Positions 7,654 through 17,280 of a DNA stretch of 64,000 nucleotides are shown here, one piece after another. Within the stretch, counting starts at the first letter, position 1. Each line of letters begins with the position of its first letter. Made by a program: the position numbers and the translations under genes. Location of the stretch: NCBI RefSeq assembly GCF_000375525.1, contig NZ_AQXC01000006.1, positions 62,001-126,000 of the forward strand, given 5' to 3'. This DNA is from Corynebacterium propinquum DSM 44285. GTDB taxonomy: Bacteria; Actinomycetota; Actinomycetes; Mycobacteriales; Mycobacteriaceae. The notes below the pieces were generated by a model. The model made no database searches. It had not been told where the DNA came from and was given only the letters and a program-made list of their open reading frames with translations.

Positions 7654-9693
7654 TTACGTGCGGTGGCGGATGTGGGTACGTTCACGTGCAATGATGGTGA
7701 AAAATACAGTAAGTGTGGTGCAAACGGGAATGGCAAAAACGGATAGGGCAGTAAAAATCGACGGTGCTTCCAAACGTAATATCCAGCTCATCGGGGTATT
7801 GATGGCTAGATAATCTTGGTACGAGAAATACCTGTGAATTAGCCAGATAGCAATGGCGAACACATAGAAAAGTTCTGTGATAATTAACCCGCGGAATTTT
7901 CGTACTACGGGATAGCCCAGAATCTCGTAAACCCGGAGTTGGTGGTGGCAGCGGTTGAAAAACAGCACGGTGCTAGAAATTGCGGCAATGATGATAATGA
8001 ATATCGCCACCAGTGTGGAAAAAGTCGTGTTGCGCAGATCAGAATATAGCGACTTGTTGGACTTCCCCCAATAATCAATCATGGGGCGGCTGGCTAAGAC
8101 GTACTTTCCGGCAGGAGATTCATTGCGTAATTGTTCTACGGCACCGTGGTCAGTGAATAGAATTTCGGTTCGGGTGAGAGTTGCACTGATGTTGTGGTCG
8201 CTGAGCGGCTGCAAGCCAGGAGGCAAAATTACGAGTTCTGGTGAATGCAGCAATGGAGACTTAGTCAGCGAACCGCCAGGATTGAAATAATCAAAAACCG
8301 TAAATGGTTGTTTATGATATTCGACCCTGGTGCGTTGTGCAGGATCGTAGTCGGTGCTTTCTGCGAATTCTGCTTCCCCGGCGAGACCTTCGCGAATTTC
8401 TGTCACAACTGCTGCATCAGCTGCTGCGGGAAGATAAATAATAGTTTCATTTTTCTTGGCAGCATCGGAAAGCACTTCCTCAGAAATCGGGGTTTCTTGT
8501 CGCGCGAATTCCTGGTTGGCCAGTATCCGACTGGTTGTGGAAAATTCTAACGAAGACTGCCAGAAGCTATTGATGAATAGTAGTTTTTGCTCGTGATCGA
8601 GCCTGCGTAATTCGGGCCCCAATTGCTTCATATCATCGCCAATTCCGCCGGATACTAAAGCGCTGAATACATCGCTACGCTTGGCCCATTCCTGAGAATA
8701 TTCCGCATGACGGTTGGTTTCCTGGATAAACATGACAAGCGAAGCGATTGACACCAAGCCAAAAAACAGTGCGACGATGCGAATGCCGTGGGTGGAAAAA
8801 GACAGTGGGCGGGAAACGAGGTTGCCCTTGAGCGCACTAAGAACGTTGGTGCGTGTGATGACGACAAATGCTGCGAGATAGCCTGTTACAGCACATAAAA
8901 CTCCCAGGCCTGCGAAGATAAACACGTTTGCGGAATATAGCTGCCACTGTGCGAAGCCATTGTAACCGTGGAGGAAGAAGGTGGTGCCAGCACTAACCAC
9001 AGTGGCTGTGCCAGCTATCGCCGGGACGCTGGAGCGCCAATCACCGACAATGCTGAAACTGTGTGGTAACCCGTGCACACTGTGGATAGCATAACGGCGA
9101 CTGCCGAGAATGGCATGCAGCCCGGCAAGGATAAAAGTCAATAAGCCAATGATTAAGGCCGTCAGTTTCACCGGAGTTGGAATTGTTGCCAACAATGAAC
9201 CATCATCCGTGGGCACGGTAGTGTATCCGTGTTCGTGTGCTAGATCTACAAATTTCCCTTTGATATCTGATGGGCCATTGAGGTAATAAATTCCGCGAAC
9301 GTCATCGCTATCCAGACGAGAAAAACTGGTAGTGGTTCTGGCTTTTTGCGGATCAAAGGGCTGCGGATTTTTCGTTCCCGCTAACCATTGTGCAACCTGG
9401 TTATCGGATGCATCACTACCTGTGGCAATAGCCAAATGAGTGTGTTCTGCAGCGAGATCACCATCGACGACATCAAAGGCGATTGTCGCGTCATGGTCGT
9501 CGACGAAGTTTTGTAGGTCATTGCGAAAGTCAGTGGCGATGGGAAGCCCGGAGGCACCGTCGATGACCACAGCGGCTTCGTTGAATGGCAGCAGCCTGTC
9601 GTCCAGGAAGCTCGTCGCGGAAAATGCGGCGATCGGACTAAGCAGAAAAGCGAAGCTTAAGCTTAGCGACAACAAATTGAATTGTCGTTTCAT
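7654..9693 (-). CDS. Large permease, bacteriocin-associated DUF1430-like membrane protein
   Basis: A 679-residue membrane protein. It has an N-terminal signal or anchor helix (about 8-28), TM helices near 172-195, 215-240, 245-275 and 305-325, a long extracytoplasmic loop (about 330-560), then three C-terminal helices near 575, 610 and 650. The architecture fits the bacteriocin-associated integral membrane (putative immunity) family that accompanies lactococcin-972 ATPases. The gene is clearly AT-richer than its neighbours and lacks the genome-typical 11-mer, which suggests horizontal acquisition. No precursor gene lies in the flanks. Confidence 0.7.
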   Translation of the reverse strand: MKRQFNLLSLSLSFAFLLSPIAAFSATSFLDDRLLPFNEAAVVIDGASGLPIATDFRNDLQNFVDDHDATIAFDVVDGDLAAEHTHLAIATGSDASDNQVAQWLAGTKNPQPFDPQKARTTTSFSRLDSDDVRGIYYLNGPSDIKGKFVDLAHEHGYTTVPTDDGSLLATIPTPVKLTALIIGLLTFILAGLHAILGSRRYAIHSVHGLPHSFSIVGDWRSSVPAIAGTATVVSAGTTFFLHGYNGFAQWQLYSANVFIFAGLGVLCAVTGYLAAFVVITRTNVLSALKGNLVSRPLSFSTHGIRIVALFFGLVSIASLVMFIQETNRHAEYSQEWAKRSDVFSALVSGGIGDDMKQLGPELRRLDHEQKLLFINSFWQSSLEFSTTSRILANQEFARQETPISEEVLSDAAKKNETIIYLPAAADAAVVTEIREGLAGEAEFAESTDYDPAQRTRVEYHKQPFTVFDYFNPGGSLTKSPLLHSPELVILPPGLQPLSDHNISATLTRTEILFTDHGAVEQLRNESPAGKYVLASRPMIDYWGKSNKSLYSDLRNTTFSTLVAIFIIIIAAISSTVLFFNRCHHQLRVYEILGYPVVRKFRGLIITELFYVFAIAIWLIHRYFSYQDYLAINTPMSWILRLEAPSIFTALSVFAIPVCTTLTVFFTIIARERTHIRHRT

Positions 9694-9756
9694 GTAGTCA
9701 TTTAAGCAAAACTACTATGGTAAGTCTACGATTTTGTCTTTTTCGAATAAATAACT

Positions 9757-10983
9757 TTATTGGTTTTTCGCCGTCGGCGCGGTATCCACACCCGTGCGAC
9801 CCCAGCTCTGGGTCTGCACGGTATCCGGGTCTAATCCGGCTGCCGTAAAAGCGTCCAGCATCCCCGTGACTTCAGCTTCCGGACCCAAGATAAACACGTC
9901 GTGCTCGGACCAATCGCGGTAGTGAGCGATTGTCTCTTCTGGTTTTTCCTCCACCGATAAGCTCGCAGATGAGCCAGTGTCCTCGCCGTCGTTGTCGTCG
10001 GCAAGCACCCGCTGCAGGTCGCGACGCCGGGCCCGTTGTGGTTTCAACCAATGCGGATCAGAATCATGGCGGGCAAATGCGTGCACATCCAACCACGGGG
10101 TGAGGTTATCCAGGCTGTTAAGCGTGGCCAACTCATAATGCTGGCCGGGAAAGTCATTGATCACCAGCGCTTGTACCGGGGCATGCTGCTCGCCGTGGGC
10201 ATCAAAAGCCGCGAATAATAAACAGCGCAGGGTAGCCACCGCGGTCCCAAAAGCAATGATGAGGCTTTCACGATGCGGATCCAGCTCCAGCTGGCCAGCC
10301 GGGTTGCCCAGTGTCCACTGATCTCCGGGGCGCGTCATCATAAACCTCCGCGAATATCCCGACGCGCCAGGAAGCTGCGAGACATCGCGAACGTGAAATT
10401 CCAGTGTGCCGCAGCCATCAGCGGGGCGGGCAGCCGCCAAAGTGCGCCACACACCCGGCATCAATGTGGTAGCCACAGAAAAATACTGCCCGGGCTCATA
10501 ATCAACCGGCAGACCACATTCCAGGCGCACGATGCGAGTATGGGCATCAACACGTTCCACATCGACCACCTGCCCCATGTGCGCAGGCGGAATCCCAGCC
10601 ACATCCGCCTCGTGCGCAGCAGCGGACATGCACTCGACGATGTCGTCGACAAGCGCACCGGCCTGCTGCAGCACGTCGTCGGCAAGATCGATTTCTGCTA
10701 AAGCCTGGCGGGTGGCAGTGGCGAAAATAGGGTAGGTATCCGGCGGGAAGCCGTGCCGACGGTGCGAGCGGCCCAGGTCAGCGAAATACTCATCGAGGTC
10801 CGGGGCATCGAAGGCTGCGGCGAAAGACTCGGCGAGCCCGCGGTGGGCCTGCGAAGCATCCATGGGGAAGGACTGGCGGGCGTCGGGAAGAGCCGCGAAA
10901 AAATGGCGGTGCACCGCATCCCGGAACGTCGCAGGGTGGGCGCGCAGGTGCGTGGCGAGGCTGGCGAGATCCCGGATAGTCAT
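9757..10983 (-). CDS. Flavohemoprotein-like: globin domain plus FAD-binding reductase domain
   Basis: About 408 residues. The N-terminal 130 residues are a globin fold: SHRRHGFPPDTYPIF aligns with the proximal-His motif of flavohemoglobins (His, Pro at +7, Tyr at +10). A ferredoxin-reductase-like FAD domain follows (YEPGQYFSV, then SGYSRRFMM). The NAD(P) domain is degenerate: the usual GGxGxTP loop reads AFGTAVATL. A role in NO or redox chemistry is inferred from the family. I placed the start at the ATG at 10983; GGAGG is only 1-2 bases away, so the start is uncertain. A longer form from 11076 is possible. An 11-mer lies at 9996-10006. Confidence 0.75.
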   Translation of the reverse strand: MTIRDLASLATHLRAHPATFRDAVHRHFFAALPDARQSFPMDASQAHRGLAESFAAAFDAPDLDEYFADLGRSHRRHGFPPDTYPIFATATRQALAEIDLADDVLQQAGALVDDIVECMSAAAHEADVAGIPPAHMGQVVDVERVDAHTRIVRLECGLPVDYEPGQYFSVATTLMPGVWRTLAAARPADGCGTLEFHVRDVSQLPGASGYSRRFMMTRPGDQWTLGNPAGQLELDPHRESLIIAFGTAVATLRCLLFAAFDAHGEQHAPVQALVINDFPGQHYELATLNSLDNLTPWLDVHAFARHDSDPHWLKPQRARRRDLQRVLADDNDGEDTGSSASLSVEEKPEETIAHYRDWSEHDVFILGPEAEVTGMLDAFTAAGLDPDTVQTQSWGRTGVDTAPTAKNQ

Positions 10984-11225
10984 GCCTCCACAATATCGCG
11001 CGGACCGGGCGGTGCTGGCTGGGCTGTGCTGGATGCTTAGCGTTGAGCGAGAACTCGATAGCAATGGGTAGCACAATTACGGCATGGGTACTATGATCAT
11101 CTCGTTCTCGTGCTGTGTTTTGATCGCCGTATCAGGCGCGGCTTCGTCTAGATCACAGGATAGTGCGTCCAGGCGCAAGCATTGCACGATCTAGTTCACG
11201 CTCACTCTGTAAAGGCAGGTGTTTC

Positions 11226-12623
11226 ATGGAAGGCTTTTCCGCGTACGACCTCATGCTCGACGTTGGCTTTATCTCGTTGCTGATGATTATCGGTAACGTA
11301 TTGCGCCATCGCATCAAATTCTTCTTCCAGGACCTGCTGTTGCCTGCACCAGTGACCGCTGGTTTGCTGGGCTTGCTGCTGGGGCCCAACGTTTTGAATA
11401 TCGTCGGTTTTTCCGAGAACCTGGGCAGTTATACCTCCATCCTGATCGCCGTGGTGTTTGCGTCCATGGCTTATTCCATGGAACTGGGTGGCTCCGTGCG
11501 CAAGGGTGCGCGCAATATGTGGGCGTATTCCACCTTCATGTTCACCGCGCAGTGGGGCCTGTTCGTCGTGTTGGGCGTGTACCTGTTCGCGCCGGTATTT
11601 GATACTCCGGATTGGTTCGGCATGATGCTGCCGGTCGGTTTCACCGGTGGTTTCGGTACCGCAGCGGCCGTGGGTGGCGCGCTGGAAGGCGTTGGTGCGG
11701 CTGAGGCTTCGTCGCTGGGCTTTACCTCTGCAACCGTCGGCACATTGGCCGCTATTATCGGTGGTGTGATCGCGGGTAACTGGGGTATCCGCCGGAATAA
11801 AGTCTCGCAGCTTCCCGGCGAGCTGCCAGAAGAACTGCGCCGCGGCTACATCAAAAACCTCAGCGAACGCCCATCGATTGGTCGTGCCTCCACCAACCCA
11901 TCGGCTATCGAGCCACTCGCACTGCACCTAGGCTTTATCATGCTGACGGTGCTGACCGCCTACGGCATCAACACCGGAATTTCCCACCTGTGGGACAACG
12001 TCTCCATCCCGCTATTTGCGATGTCCCTGGTGGTGGGCCTGATTTTCCGTGCCGTCATGAACGGCATTGGTGCCGGTGACTACCTGGACAAAGACACAGT
12101 TTCTTCGGTATCCGGTGCGTCGACGGATTACCTGATCGCCTTCGGTATCGCAGCGATTGTGCCCGCTGCCGTGGCTTCCTACTGGCAGGCGTTGTTGCTG
12201 CTGTTTGTTCTGGGCACTGTGTTCTGTACCTTCTTCTTGCTGTGGTTCCCGGCAGAATTCTTCGGCGCTGCGTGGCTGGAGCGCGGAATCTTCGGATGGG
12301 GCTGGGCAACGGCGACGGTGGCCACGGGTATTGCCATCCTGAAGATCGTCGACCCGAAGCTGAAATCCGGAACCTTGTCCGAATACGGCGTGGCTTATGT
12401 GGGCTTCGGCCCATTTGAGATCGGTATGACGGTGCTGGCTCCGCTGGCAGTGATCTATGGAATGACTGCCGGGCTGGGTTGGCTGGCGCTGGCGATTGCT
12501 ATCGCGGTGTACCTGACCGCCAAGTTTGGTGGCTGGATGCCGGTGCGCGGCGCGATCATGGCCAAGGGCGTGGTGGACGTCAATGGCAACGGGCCGGATC
12601 CTGCGATGCAGGGCAAGGCGTAG
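11226..12623 (+). CDS. gltS: Sodium/glutamate symporter, GltS family
   Basis: A 465-residue membrane protein with about 12 hydrophobic segments in two repeated halves. Each half has a glycine-rich loop (VGFTGGFGTAAAVGG in the first, GWGWATATVATGIA in the second), which is diagnostic of the ESS/GltS symporters that import glutamate with Na+. I chose the ATG at 11226 because AAAGGCAGG stands about 8 bp upstream and the N-terminus matches the family. The gap 10984-11225 holds a -10-like TATGAT near 11092 and no gene. In C. glutamicum a gltS homologue likewise precedes clpB. Confidence 0.87.
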   Translation: MEGFSAYDLMLDVGFISLLMIIGNVLRHRIKFFFQDLLLPAPVTAGLLGLLLGPNVLNIVGFSENLGSYTSILIAVVFASMAYSMELGGSVRKGARNMWAYSTFMFTAQWGLFVVLGVYLFAPVFDTPDWFGMMLPVGFTGGFGTAAAVGGALEGVGAAEASSLGFTSATVGTLAAIIGGVIAGNWGIRRNKVSQLPGELPEELRRGYIKNLSERPSIGRASTNPSAIEPLALHLGFIMLTVLTAYGINTGISHLWDNVSIPLFAMSLVVGLIFRAVMNGIGAGDYLDKDTVSSVSGASTDYLIAFGIAAIVPAAVASYWQALLLLFVLGTVFCTFFLLWFPAEFFGAAWLERGIFGWGWATATVATGIAILKIVDPKLKSGTLSEYGVAYVGFGPFEIGMTVLAPLAVIYGMTAGLGWLALAIAIAVYLTAKFGGWMPVRGAIMAKGVVDVNGNGPDPAMQGKA

Positions 12624-12645
12624 GCGAGATGGGCGTTGCCCTAAA

Positions 12646-12666
12646 CTTGAGCGGGTGCGACGCAAG
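12646..12666. promoter_or_regulatory. Upstream, degenerate HAIR (HspR) operator
   Basis: CTTGAGC-N7-ACGCAAG matches the HAIR consensus CTTGAGT-N7-ACTCAAG at 12 of 14 positions with exact spacing. It is 51 bp upstream of the stronger site, so the two are on about the same helix face, five turns apart. Confidence 0.55.
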
Positions 12667-12696
12667 TATCTCGTAAAAAATTCCACAAAATCCTAA

Positions 12697-12717
12697 CTTG
12701 AGTGGAATAGACTCAAC
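12697..12717. promoter_or_regulatory. HAIR operator for HspR before clpB
   Basis: CTTGAGT-N7-ACTCAAC differs from the consensus HAIR inverted repeat at one base. It overlaps the -35 region of the SigH-type promoter, so HspR would block it directly. Confidence 0.88.
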
Positions 12718-12729
12718 TCATGGTGTGTT
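12704..12729 (+). promoter_or_regulatory. SigH-type promoter of clpB
   Basis: GGAATA (12704-12709), a 16-bp spacer and TGTT (12726-12729) fit the corynebacterial SigH consensus GGAAT/GTT. The -35 lies within the HAIR spacer. Dual HspR and SigH control of clpB is known in C. glutamicum. Confidence 0.7.
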
Positions 12730-12793
12730 GTATCCAATGAAGCCCCTGAAATGATGACAAAATCAGGGAAGATCAGGGAGGATATGACACACC

Positions 12794-15352
12794 ATGAGTT
12801 CTTTTAACCCCACGACAAAAACCCAAGAAGCCCTACAATCCGCGTTGCAAACCGCCTCGGCGGCAGGCAACCCGGACATTCGCCCGGCACACCTGCTGCA
12901 GGCAATTCTCAGCCAAGAAGAAGGCATCGCCACCCCGGTGCTGAAAGCCACCGGAGTAGACCCAGACACGGTGCGCAAAGAAGCCGCCGAACTCGTTGCG
13001 GGCTACCCCAAGGCTGAAGGCGCAGGCGTGGCTAAGCCGAACTTCAACCGCGATGGGCTCAACGTACTCACCAAAGCCCAAGAGTTGGCTGGTGAGCTTG
13101 GCGACGAATACGTTTCCACCGAGGTGCTGCTGGCTGCCATCGCAGCCTCGAAAACCGACGCCGCGCAGCTGCTGACCTCCCGTGGCGCTACCTACGACGC
13201 CATCAAAGGCGCATTCCCGGCCGTGCGTGGGGCTGCGAAGGTGACCACGGAAAACCCGGAGGATTCCTTCCAAGCACTGGAGAAATACTCCACCGACCTC
13301 ACCGCGCAGGCCCGCGAAGGCAAGATTGACCCCGTCATTGGGCGTGATTCGGAAATCCGCCGCGTCGTGCAGGTGCTATCCCGCCGCACGAAGAACAACC
13401 CGGTGCTTATCGGTGAGCCGGGCGTCGGCAAGACCTCCATCGTGGAAGGCCTGGCACGCCGCATCGTCGGTGGTGACGTGCCAGAATCGCTGAAAGGCAA
13501 GCGCCTGGTTTCGCTGGATCTCGGTTCGATGGTTGCGGGTGCGAAATACCGCGGCGAATTCGAGGAGCGGCTGAAGGCCGTGCTGGAAGAGATTAAATCT
13601 TCGGACGGCGAGATCATCACGTTCATTGACGAGCTGCACACGCTGGTTGGTGCCGGTGCTACTGGCGAAGGTTCGATGGATGCCGGCAATATGATCAAAC
13701 CGATGCTGGCGCGCGGCGAACTGCGGCTGGTTGGTGCGACCACGCTGGATGAATACCGCAAATACATCGAAAAAGATGCCGCCCTGGAGCGTCGTTTCCA
13801 GCAGACCTACGTCGGTGAGCCTTCGGTGGAAGACACCATCGGTATCCTGCGTGGCCTGAAAGAACGCTACGAAGTACACCACGGTGTGCGCATCCAAGAT
13901 TCCGCGCTGGTGCAGGCCGCCGAGCTATCCAACCGGTACATCACCAACCGCTTCCTGCCGGATAAGGCCATCGATCTTGTCGACGAAGCTGGCTCCCGGT
14001 TGCGCATGGAAATCGATTCCTCGCCGCAGGAAATCGACGAGCTCGAACGCATCGTCCGCCGCATGGAAATCGAAGAGTTGGCGCTGAAGAAGGAATCCGA
14101 CGCCGCGTCCAAGGAGCGGCTGGTGCGCCTGCAGCAAGAACTGGCGGACCAGCGCGAATCACTGGGCGAGTTGAAAGCCCGCTGGGCGAACGAGAAAAAG
14201 GCCATCGATGATGTCCAGGCGCTGAAGGAAGAACTCGACGATCTGCGTCGGCAAGCAGAAATCGCCGAGCGCGAGGGGGACTACGAGAAAGTCTCCACGC
14301 TGCGCTACGGCCGCATCAATGAGCTGGAACGCGAGATCGCCGTGGCCGAGGACAAAGCCGCTGAGCAGGCACGCAGCAACACTATGCTCAGCGAGGAAGT
14401 CACCCCGGACACCATCGCCGAGGTCGTCTCCGCCTGGACCGGCATTCCGGCTGGCAAGATGCTGCAAGGTGAGACCGAAAAGCTGCTGGATATGGAAAAT
14501 ATCCTGGCGCGCCGCGTCGTCGGCCAGAAAGACGCGGTGGTGGCAGTCTCCGATGCGGTGCGTCGTTCCCGCGCGGGCATCGCCGACCCGAACCGGCCGA
14601 CCGGATCCTTCCTGTTCCTGGGGCCCACGGGCGTCGGCAAGACTGAGCTGGCGAAAGCGCTGGCGGAGTTCATGTTCGATGACGAATCCGCGATGGTGCG
14701 CATCGATATGTCCGAATACGGCGAGAAGCACTCGGTTTCGCGGCTGGTCGGTGCGCCTCCGGGATACGTCGGCCACGACGCGGGCGGCCAGTTGACTGAG
14801 GCCGTGCGACGTCGCCCGTACACCTTGGTGCTTTTCGACGAGGTGGAAAAGGCACACTCGGATGTTTTTGACGTGCTGCTGCAGGTGCTCGACGAAGGCC
14901 GGCTGACCGATGGGCAGGGCCGGACCGTGGACTTCCGCAACACGGTGATCATCCTGACCTCGAACTTGGGGGCAGGCGGCGATCGCGAGCAGATCATGGA
15001 TGCGGTGAAGGCCGCGTTCAAGCCGGAGTTCATTAACCGCCTGGATGATGTGGTGACCTTCGAACCACTGTCCAGCGAGCTGCTAGAAGGCATCGTGGAT
15101 ATCCAGCTGGATACACTGCGTGAACGCCTGGCTGGCAAGCGCCTGAGTTTGAGCGTGGACTCGGCGGCGAAGGGCTGGTTGGCAGAACGCGGCTATGATC
15201 CCGCCTACGGTGCGCGTCCGCTGCGTCGCCTGATCCAGCAGGCCATCGGTGACAAGCTGGCGCGGCTGGTGCTGGCCGGTGAGGTCGTGGACGGCGATGC
15301 TGTGCACGTCTCGCTTGCCGACGGCGGCGAGGAGCTGGAGATTTCCAGTTAG
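12794..15352 (+). CDS. clpB: ClpB disaggregase
   Basis: A complete 852-residue Hsp100 ATPase that threads aggregated protein through its hexamer in partnership with DnaK. It has the Clp N-domain (1-145), NBD1 with Walker [10 protein letters not shown] (about 206), a long middle coiled coil (about 405-520), NBD2 with Walker [10 protein letters not shown] (about 609) and GYVGHDAGG pore region, and the D2-small domain. Control by HspR and SigH is indicated by the operators upstream. Copies of the over-represented word occur at 13423, 14246, 14632 and 15313 in three different reading contexts; two of them encode the Walker A Val-Gly-Lys. Confidence 0.97.
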   Translation: MSSFNPTTKTQEALQSALQTASAAGNPDIRPAHLLQAILSQEEGIATPVLKATGVDPDTVRKEAAELVAGYPKAEGAGVAKPNFNRDGLNVLTKAQELAGELGDEYVSTEVLLAAIAASKTDAAQLLTSRGATYDAIKGAFPAVRGAAKVTTENPEDSFQALEKYSTDLTAQAREGKIDPVIGRDSEIRRVVQVLSRRTKNNPVLIGEPGVGKTSIVEGLARRIVGGDVPESLKGKRLVSLDLGSMVAGAKYRGEFEERLKAVLEEIKSSDGEIITFIDELHTLVGAGATGEGSMDAGNMIKPMLARGELRLVGATTLDEYRKYIEKDAALERRFQQTYVGEPSVEDTIGILRGLKERYEVHHGVRIQDSALVQAAELSNRYITNRFLPDKAIDLVDEAGSRLRMEIDSSPQEIDELERIVRRMEIEELALKKESDAASKERLVRLQQELADQRESLGELKARWANEKKAIDDVQALKEELDDLRRQAEIAEREGDYEKVSTLRYGRINELEREIAVAEDKAAEQARSNTMLSEEVTPDTIAEVVSAWTGIPAGKMLQGETEKLLDMENILARRVVGQKDAVVAVSDAVRRSRAGIADPNRPTGSFLFLGPTGVGKTELAKALAEFMFDDESAMVRIDMSEYGEKHSVSRLVGAPPGYVGHDAGGQLTEAVRRRPYTLVLFDEVEKAHSDVFDVLLQVLDEGRLTDGQGRTVDFRNTVIILTSNLGAGGDREQIMDAVKAAFKPEFINRLDDVVTFEPLSSELLEGIVDIQLDTLRERLAGKRLSLSVDSAAKGWLAERGYDPAYGARPLRRLIQQAIGDKLARLVLAGEVVDGDAVHVSLADGGEELEISS

Positions 15353-15358
15353 TAGCTG

Positions 15359-15384
15359 AACTACCCGGTGTGTACCGGGTGGTT
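15359..15384 (+). terminator. Stem-loop after clpB, possible terminator
   Basis: An 11-bp stem (15359-15369 with 15374-15384, one G-U pair) with a 4-base loop lies 6 bp after the clpB stop. It has no T run, so termination is likely but not certain. A second 7-bp stem (15411-15417 with 15426-15432) precedes the next gene. Confidence 0.5.
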
Positions 15385-15445
15385 AGCGTTGGGTGGCTGC
15401 ATACCGGGCTGTGCGCTGGCTGGCTAGCGCACTAGCCTGGAGTGC

Positions 15446-16234
15446 ATGGATACTCGCAGCCTCAGCCCAGCACAGGCCCGCCGGAAGTTTCGCGAGGGGT
15501 TGGTGACCCCGACCAGTGGCTGGTCTGCCGGGTATACGCAGGCCAACTTGCTCGCGTTGCCGCGTGAGCTGGCCTTTGATTTCTTGCTGTTTGCCCAGCG
15601 CAACCCGAAACCGTGCCCGGTATTGGAAGTATTGGAGCCGGGGCAGGTGCGCGGCGGCATCTTTGCTGCGGACGAGGCCGATGTGCGCACCGACGCCCCG
15701 GCCTACCGCGTGTTCAAAAATGGCGAGCTTGTCGACGAGGTCCCTGATGCGCGCGAGGCGTGGCGGGATGATCTCGTAGCATTTTTATTAGGCTGTTCTT
15801 TTAGTTTTGAACACCCACTGCTGGACAATGGTGTGCCGGTTCGACACATTCCCGCGGGGCGTAATGTGCCGATGTACAACACCACTATTGCCTGCCGTCC
15901 AGCGGGGAGTTTGTCGGGCAACCTGGTGGTTTCATTGCGGATGATTCCGGCGGCGAAAGTCTCTGATGCAGTGCGTATTAGTTCACGTTTCCCCGCGGTG
16001 CACGGCGCACCGGTTCATATTGGGGATCCGGAAGCGCTGGGGATTGCAGATTTAGATGCGCCGGATTTCGGTGACCGGCCGGTTTCTGAAAAAGGCGATA
16101 TTCCGGTGTTCTGGGCGTGTGGAGTGACTCCACAGGCGATGGTGATGCAGTCACGTCCCGAACTGGCGATTACTCATGCACCTGGGCATATGTTGATTAC
16201 TGATCAAGAAGACCGTCGCTACCAGGTGCCATAG
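15446..16234 (+). CDS. DUF1445 / D-glutamate cyclase-type hydro-lyase
   Basis: A 262-residue protein of the DUF1445 family (annotated putative hydro-lyase or D-glutamate cyclase family). Visible landmarks are the start [20 protein letters not shown], the central [25 protein letters not shown], and the C-terminal [10 protein letters not shown] and [12 protein letters not shown]. The cellular role in corynebacteria is not known. A -10-like TAGCCT stands 7 bp before the ATG, so the message may be leaderless. Confidence 0.82.
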   Translation: MDTRSLSPAQARRKFREGLVTPTSGWSAGYTQANLLALPRELAFDFLLFAQRNPKPCPVLEVLEPGQVRGGIFAADEADVRTDAPAYRVFKNGELVDEVPDAREAWRDDLVAFLLGCSFSFEHPLLDNGVPVRHIPAGRNVPMYNTTIACRPAGSLSGNLVVSLRMIPAAKVSDAVRISSRFPAVHGAPVHIGDPEALGIADLDAPDFGDRPVSEKGDIPVFWACGVTPQAMVMQSRPELAITHAPGHMLITDQEDRRYQVP

Positions 16235-16408
16235 GAATGATTCGGGCCAGCTGGCTGCAAATACCCCGATGGATATTTTCATAAATGATGTTCGGGTAGA
16301 GGACATTAGCGTCGAGCAGGGCTATTGGAAAATTAATCGTAATTTCCTCAACGACGCTGAATTCAACACCTGGCTGGGCTTGCTCTGCATCATCTTTCAG
16401 GGACCGAA

Positions 16409-16419
16409 CGTCGGCAAGC
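16409..16419 (-). repeat. Intergenic copy of the over-represented 11-mer
   Basis: CGTCGGCAAGC on the + strand lies in the 206-bp gap before the rhodanese gene, 22 bp from its start. The rest of 16235-16440 includes an AT-rich stretch (16260-16355) with no supportable gene. Confidence 0.7.
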
Positions 16420-16440
16420 GTTTGCCCTACACTGGAAGCC

Positions 16441-17271
16441 ATGAGCGTCCTGGTCAGTGCCGAAGAATTACACGAGAAAATCCACCGTGGAGACAAACTC
16501 ACCCTGCTAGCTACCACCTGGGTTCCGGGGCAGGGCAACAGCTTCCGACAATTCCGCGCCGGGCATATTCCCACTGCCCAGCACGTCAACCCCGCTACCA
16601 CTCTGGCCGGCTTGCCAGGATCGAAGGCTGGGCGCAACCCGTTGCCGGATCCGGCGCGTCTGCAAGCGAACGTTAATCGCTGGGGGTTGCGTGGTGATCG
16701 GCCAGTGGTGGTTTATGACGATGGACAGGGCTTTTTCGCGGGCCGTGCCTGGTGGGTGCTGCGCTGGGCGGGTATTAAAAATGTGTCCATTTTGGATGGT
16801 GGATTGGCGCAGTGGTACCGCACAGGCTTCGACACCATGTGCGGGCCTGGCAATATCGCGATGGGCTCTGCGCTGACGATCCAGCCGGGGTCTATGCCTT
16901 CGGCCACTATTGACGAGGTACGCAATTTCGATGGCACGCTCGTCGACACTCGCTCTTTTTGGCGTTATTCCGGCAAACAAGAAAATTTGGATTTGAAAGC
17001 CGGTCACATCCCAGGCGCGGTGAATGCGTCCATGCGGGATCTGCTGACTCCGAATCGCCTGGCCAAACCGAAAGAAGAAATCCGTGAGGTCTTTGCCAAA
17101 GCAGGCGTGACTAAGGGCGAGGGCACCGTGTTTTATTCCGGTTCTGGAAACCACTCCGGCCTGGCGCTGGCCCTGGCGGAACACGTTGGGCTGACCGGTG
17201 CGTCGCATTACGTGGGCGGATGGTCGCAGTGGTCGGCGAATGCTGCCAATCCTGTGGAAACTTCACGTTAA
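16441..17271 (+). CDS. Two-domain rhodanese-like sulfurtransferase lacking the active-site cysteine
   Basis: A 276-residue tandem rhodanese with an inactive-type N-terminal domain (about 1-130) and a C-terminal domain (about 145-276) ending GASHYVGGWSQWS, which is characteristic of the ThtR/SseA group. The loop that normally carries the persulfide cysteine reads FYSGSGNHSG, so Ser233 occupies the Cys position. The only Cys seen lies in the linker (TMCGPG). Transfer of sulfur from thiosulfate by the usual mechanism would therefore not work. A -10-like TACACT is 7 bp before the ATG. Confidence 0.85.
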   Translation: MSVLVSAEELHEKIHRGDKLTLLATTWVPGQGNSFRQFRAGHIPTAQHVNPATTLAGLPGSKAGRNPLPDPARLQANVNRWGLRGDRPVVVYDDGQGFFAGRAWWVLRWAGIKNVSILDGGLAQWYRTGFDTMCGPGNIAMGSALTIQPGSMPSATIDEVRNFDGTLVDTRSFWRYSGKQENLDLKAGHIPGAVNASMRDLLTPNRLAKPKEEIREVFAKAGVTKGEGTVFYSGSGNHSGLALALAEHVGLTGASHYVGGWSQWSANAANPVETSR

Positions 17272-17280
17272 ACTAACTGC

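Noticed and set aside
7575..9756. A bacteriocin precursor gene for the ABC pair
   Set aside because: The gaps at 7575-7653 and 9694-9756 are too short and contain no start with a signal-peptide-like frame.
16269..16676. Possible small gene before the rhodanese (MDIFINDVRVEDISVEQGYW)
   Set aside because: It runs far into the clearly coding rhodanese in another frame, matches no family I know and lacks a good ribosome site.
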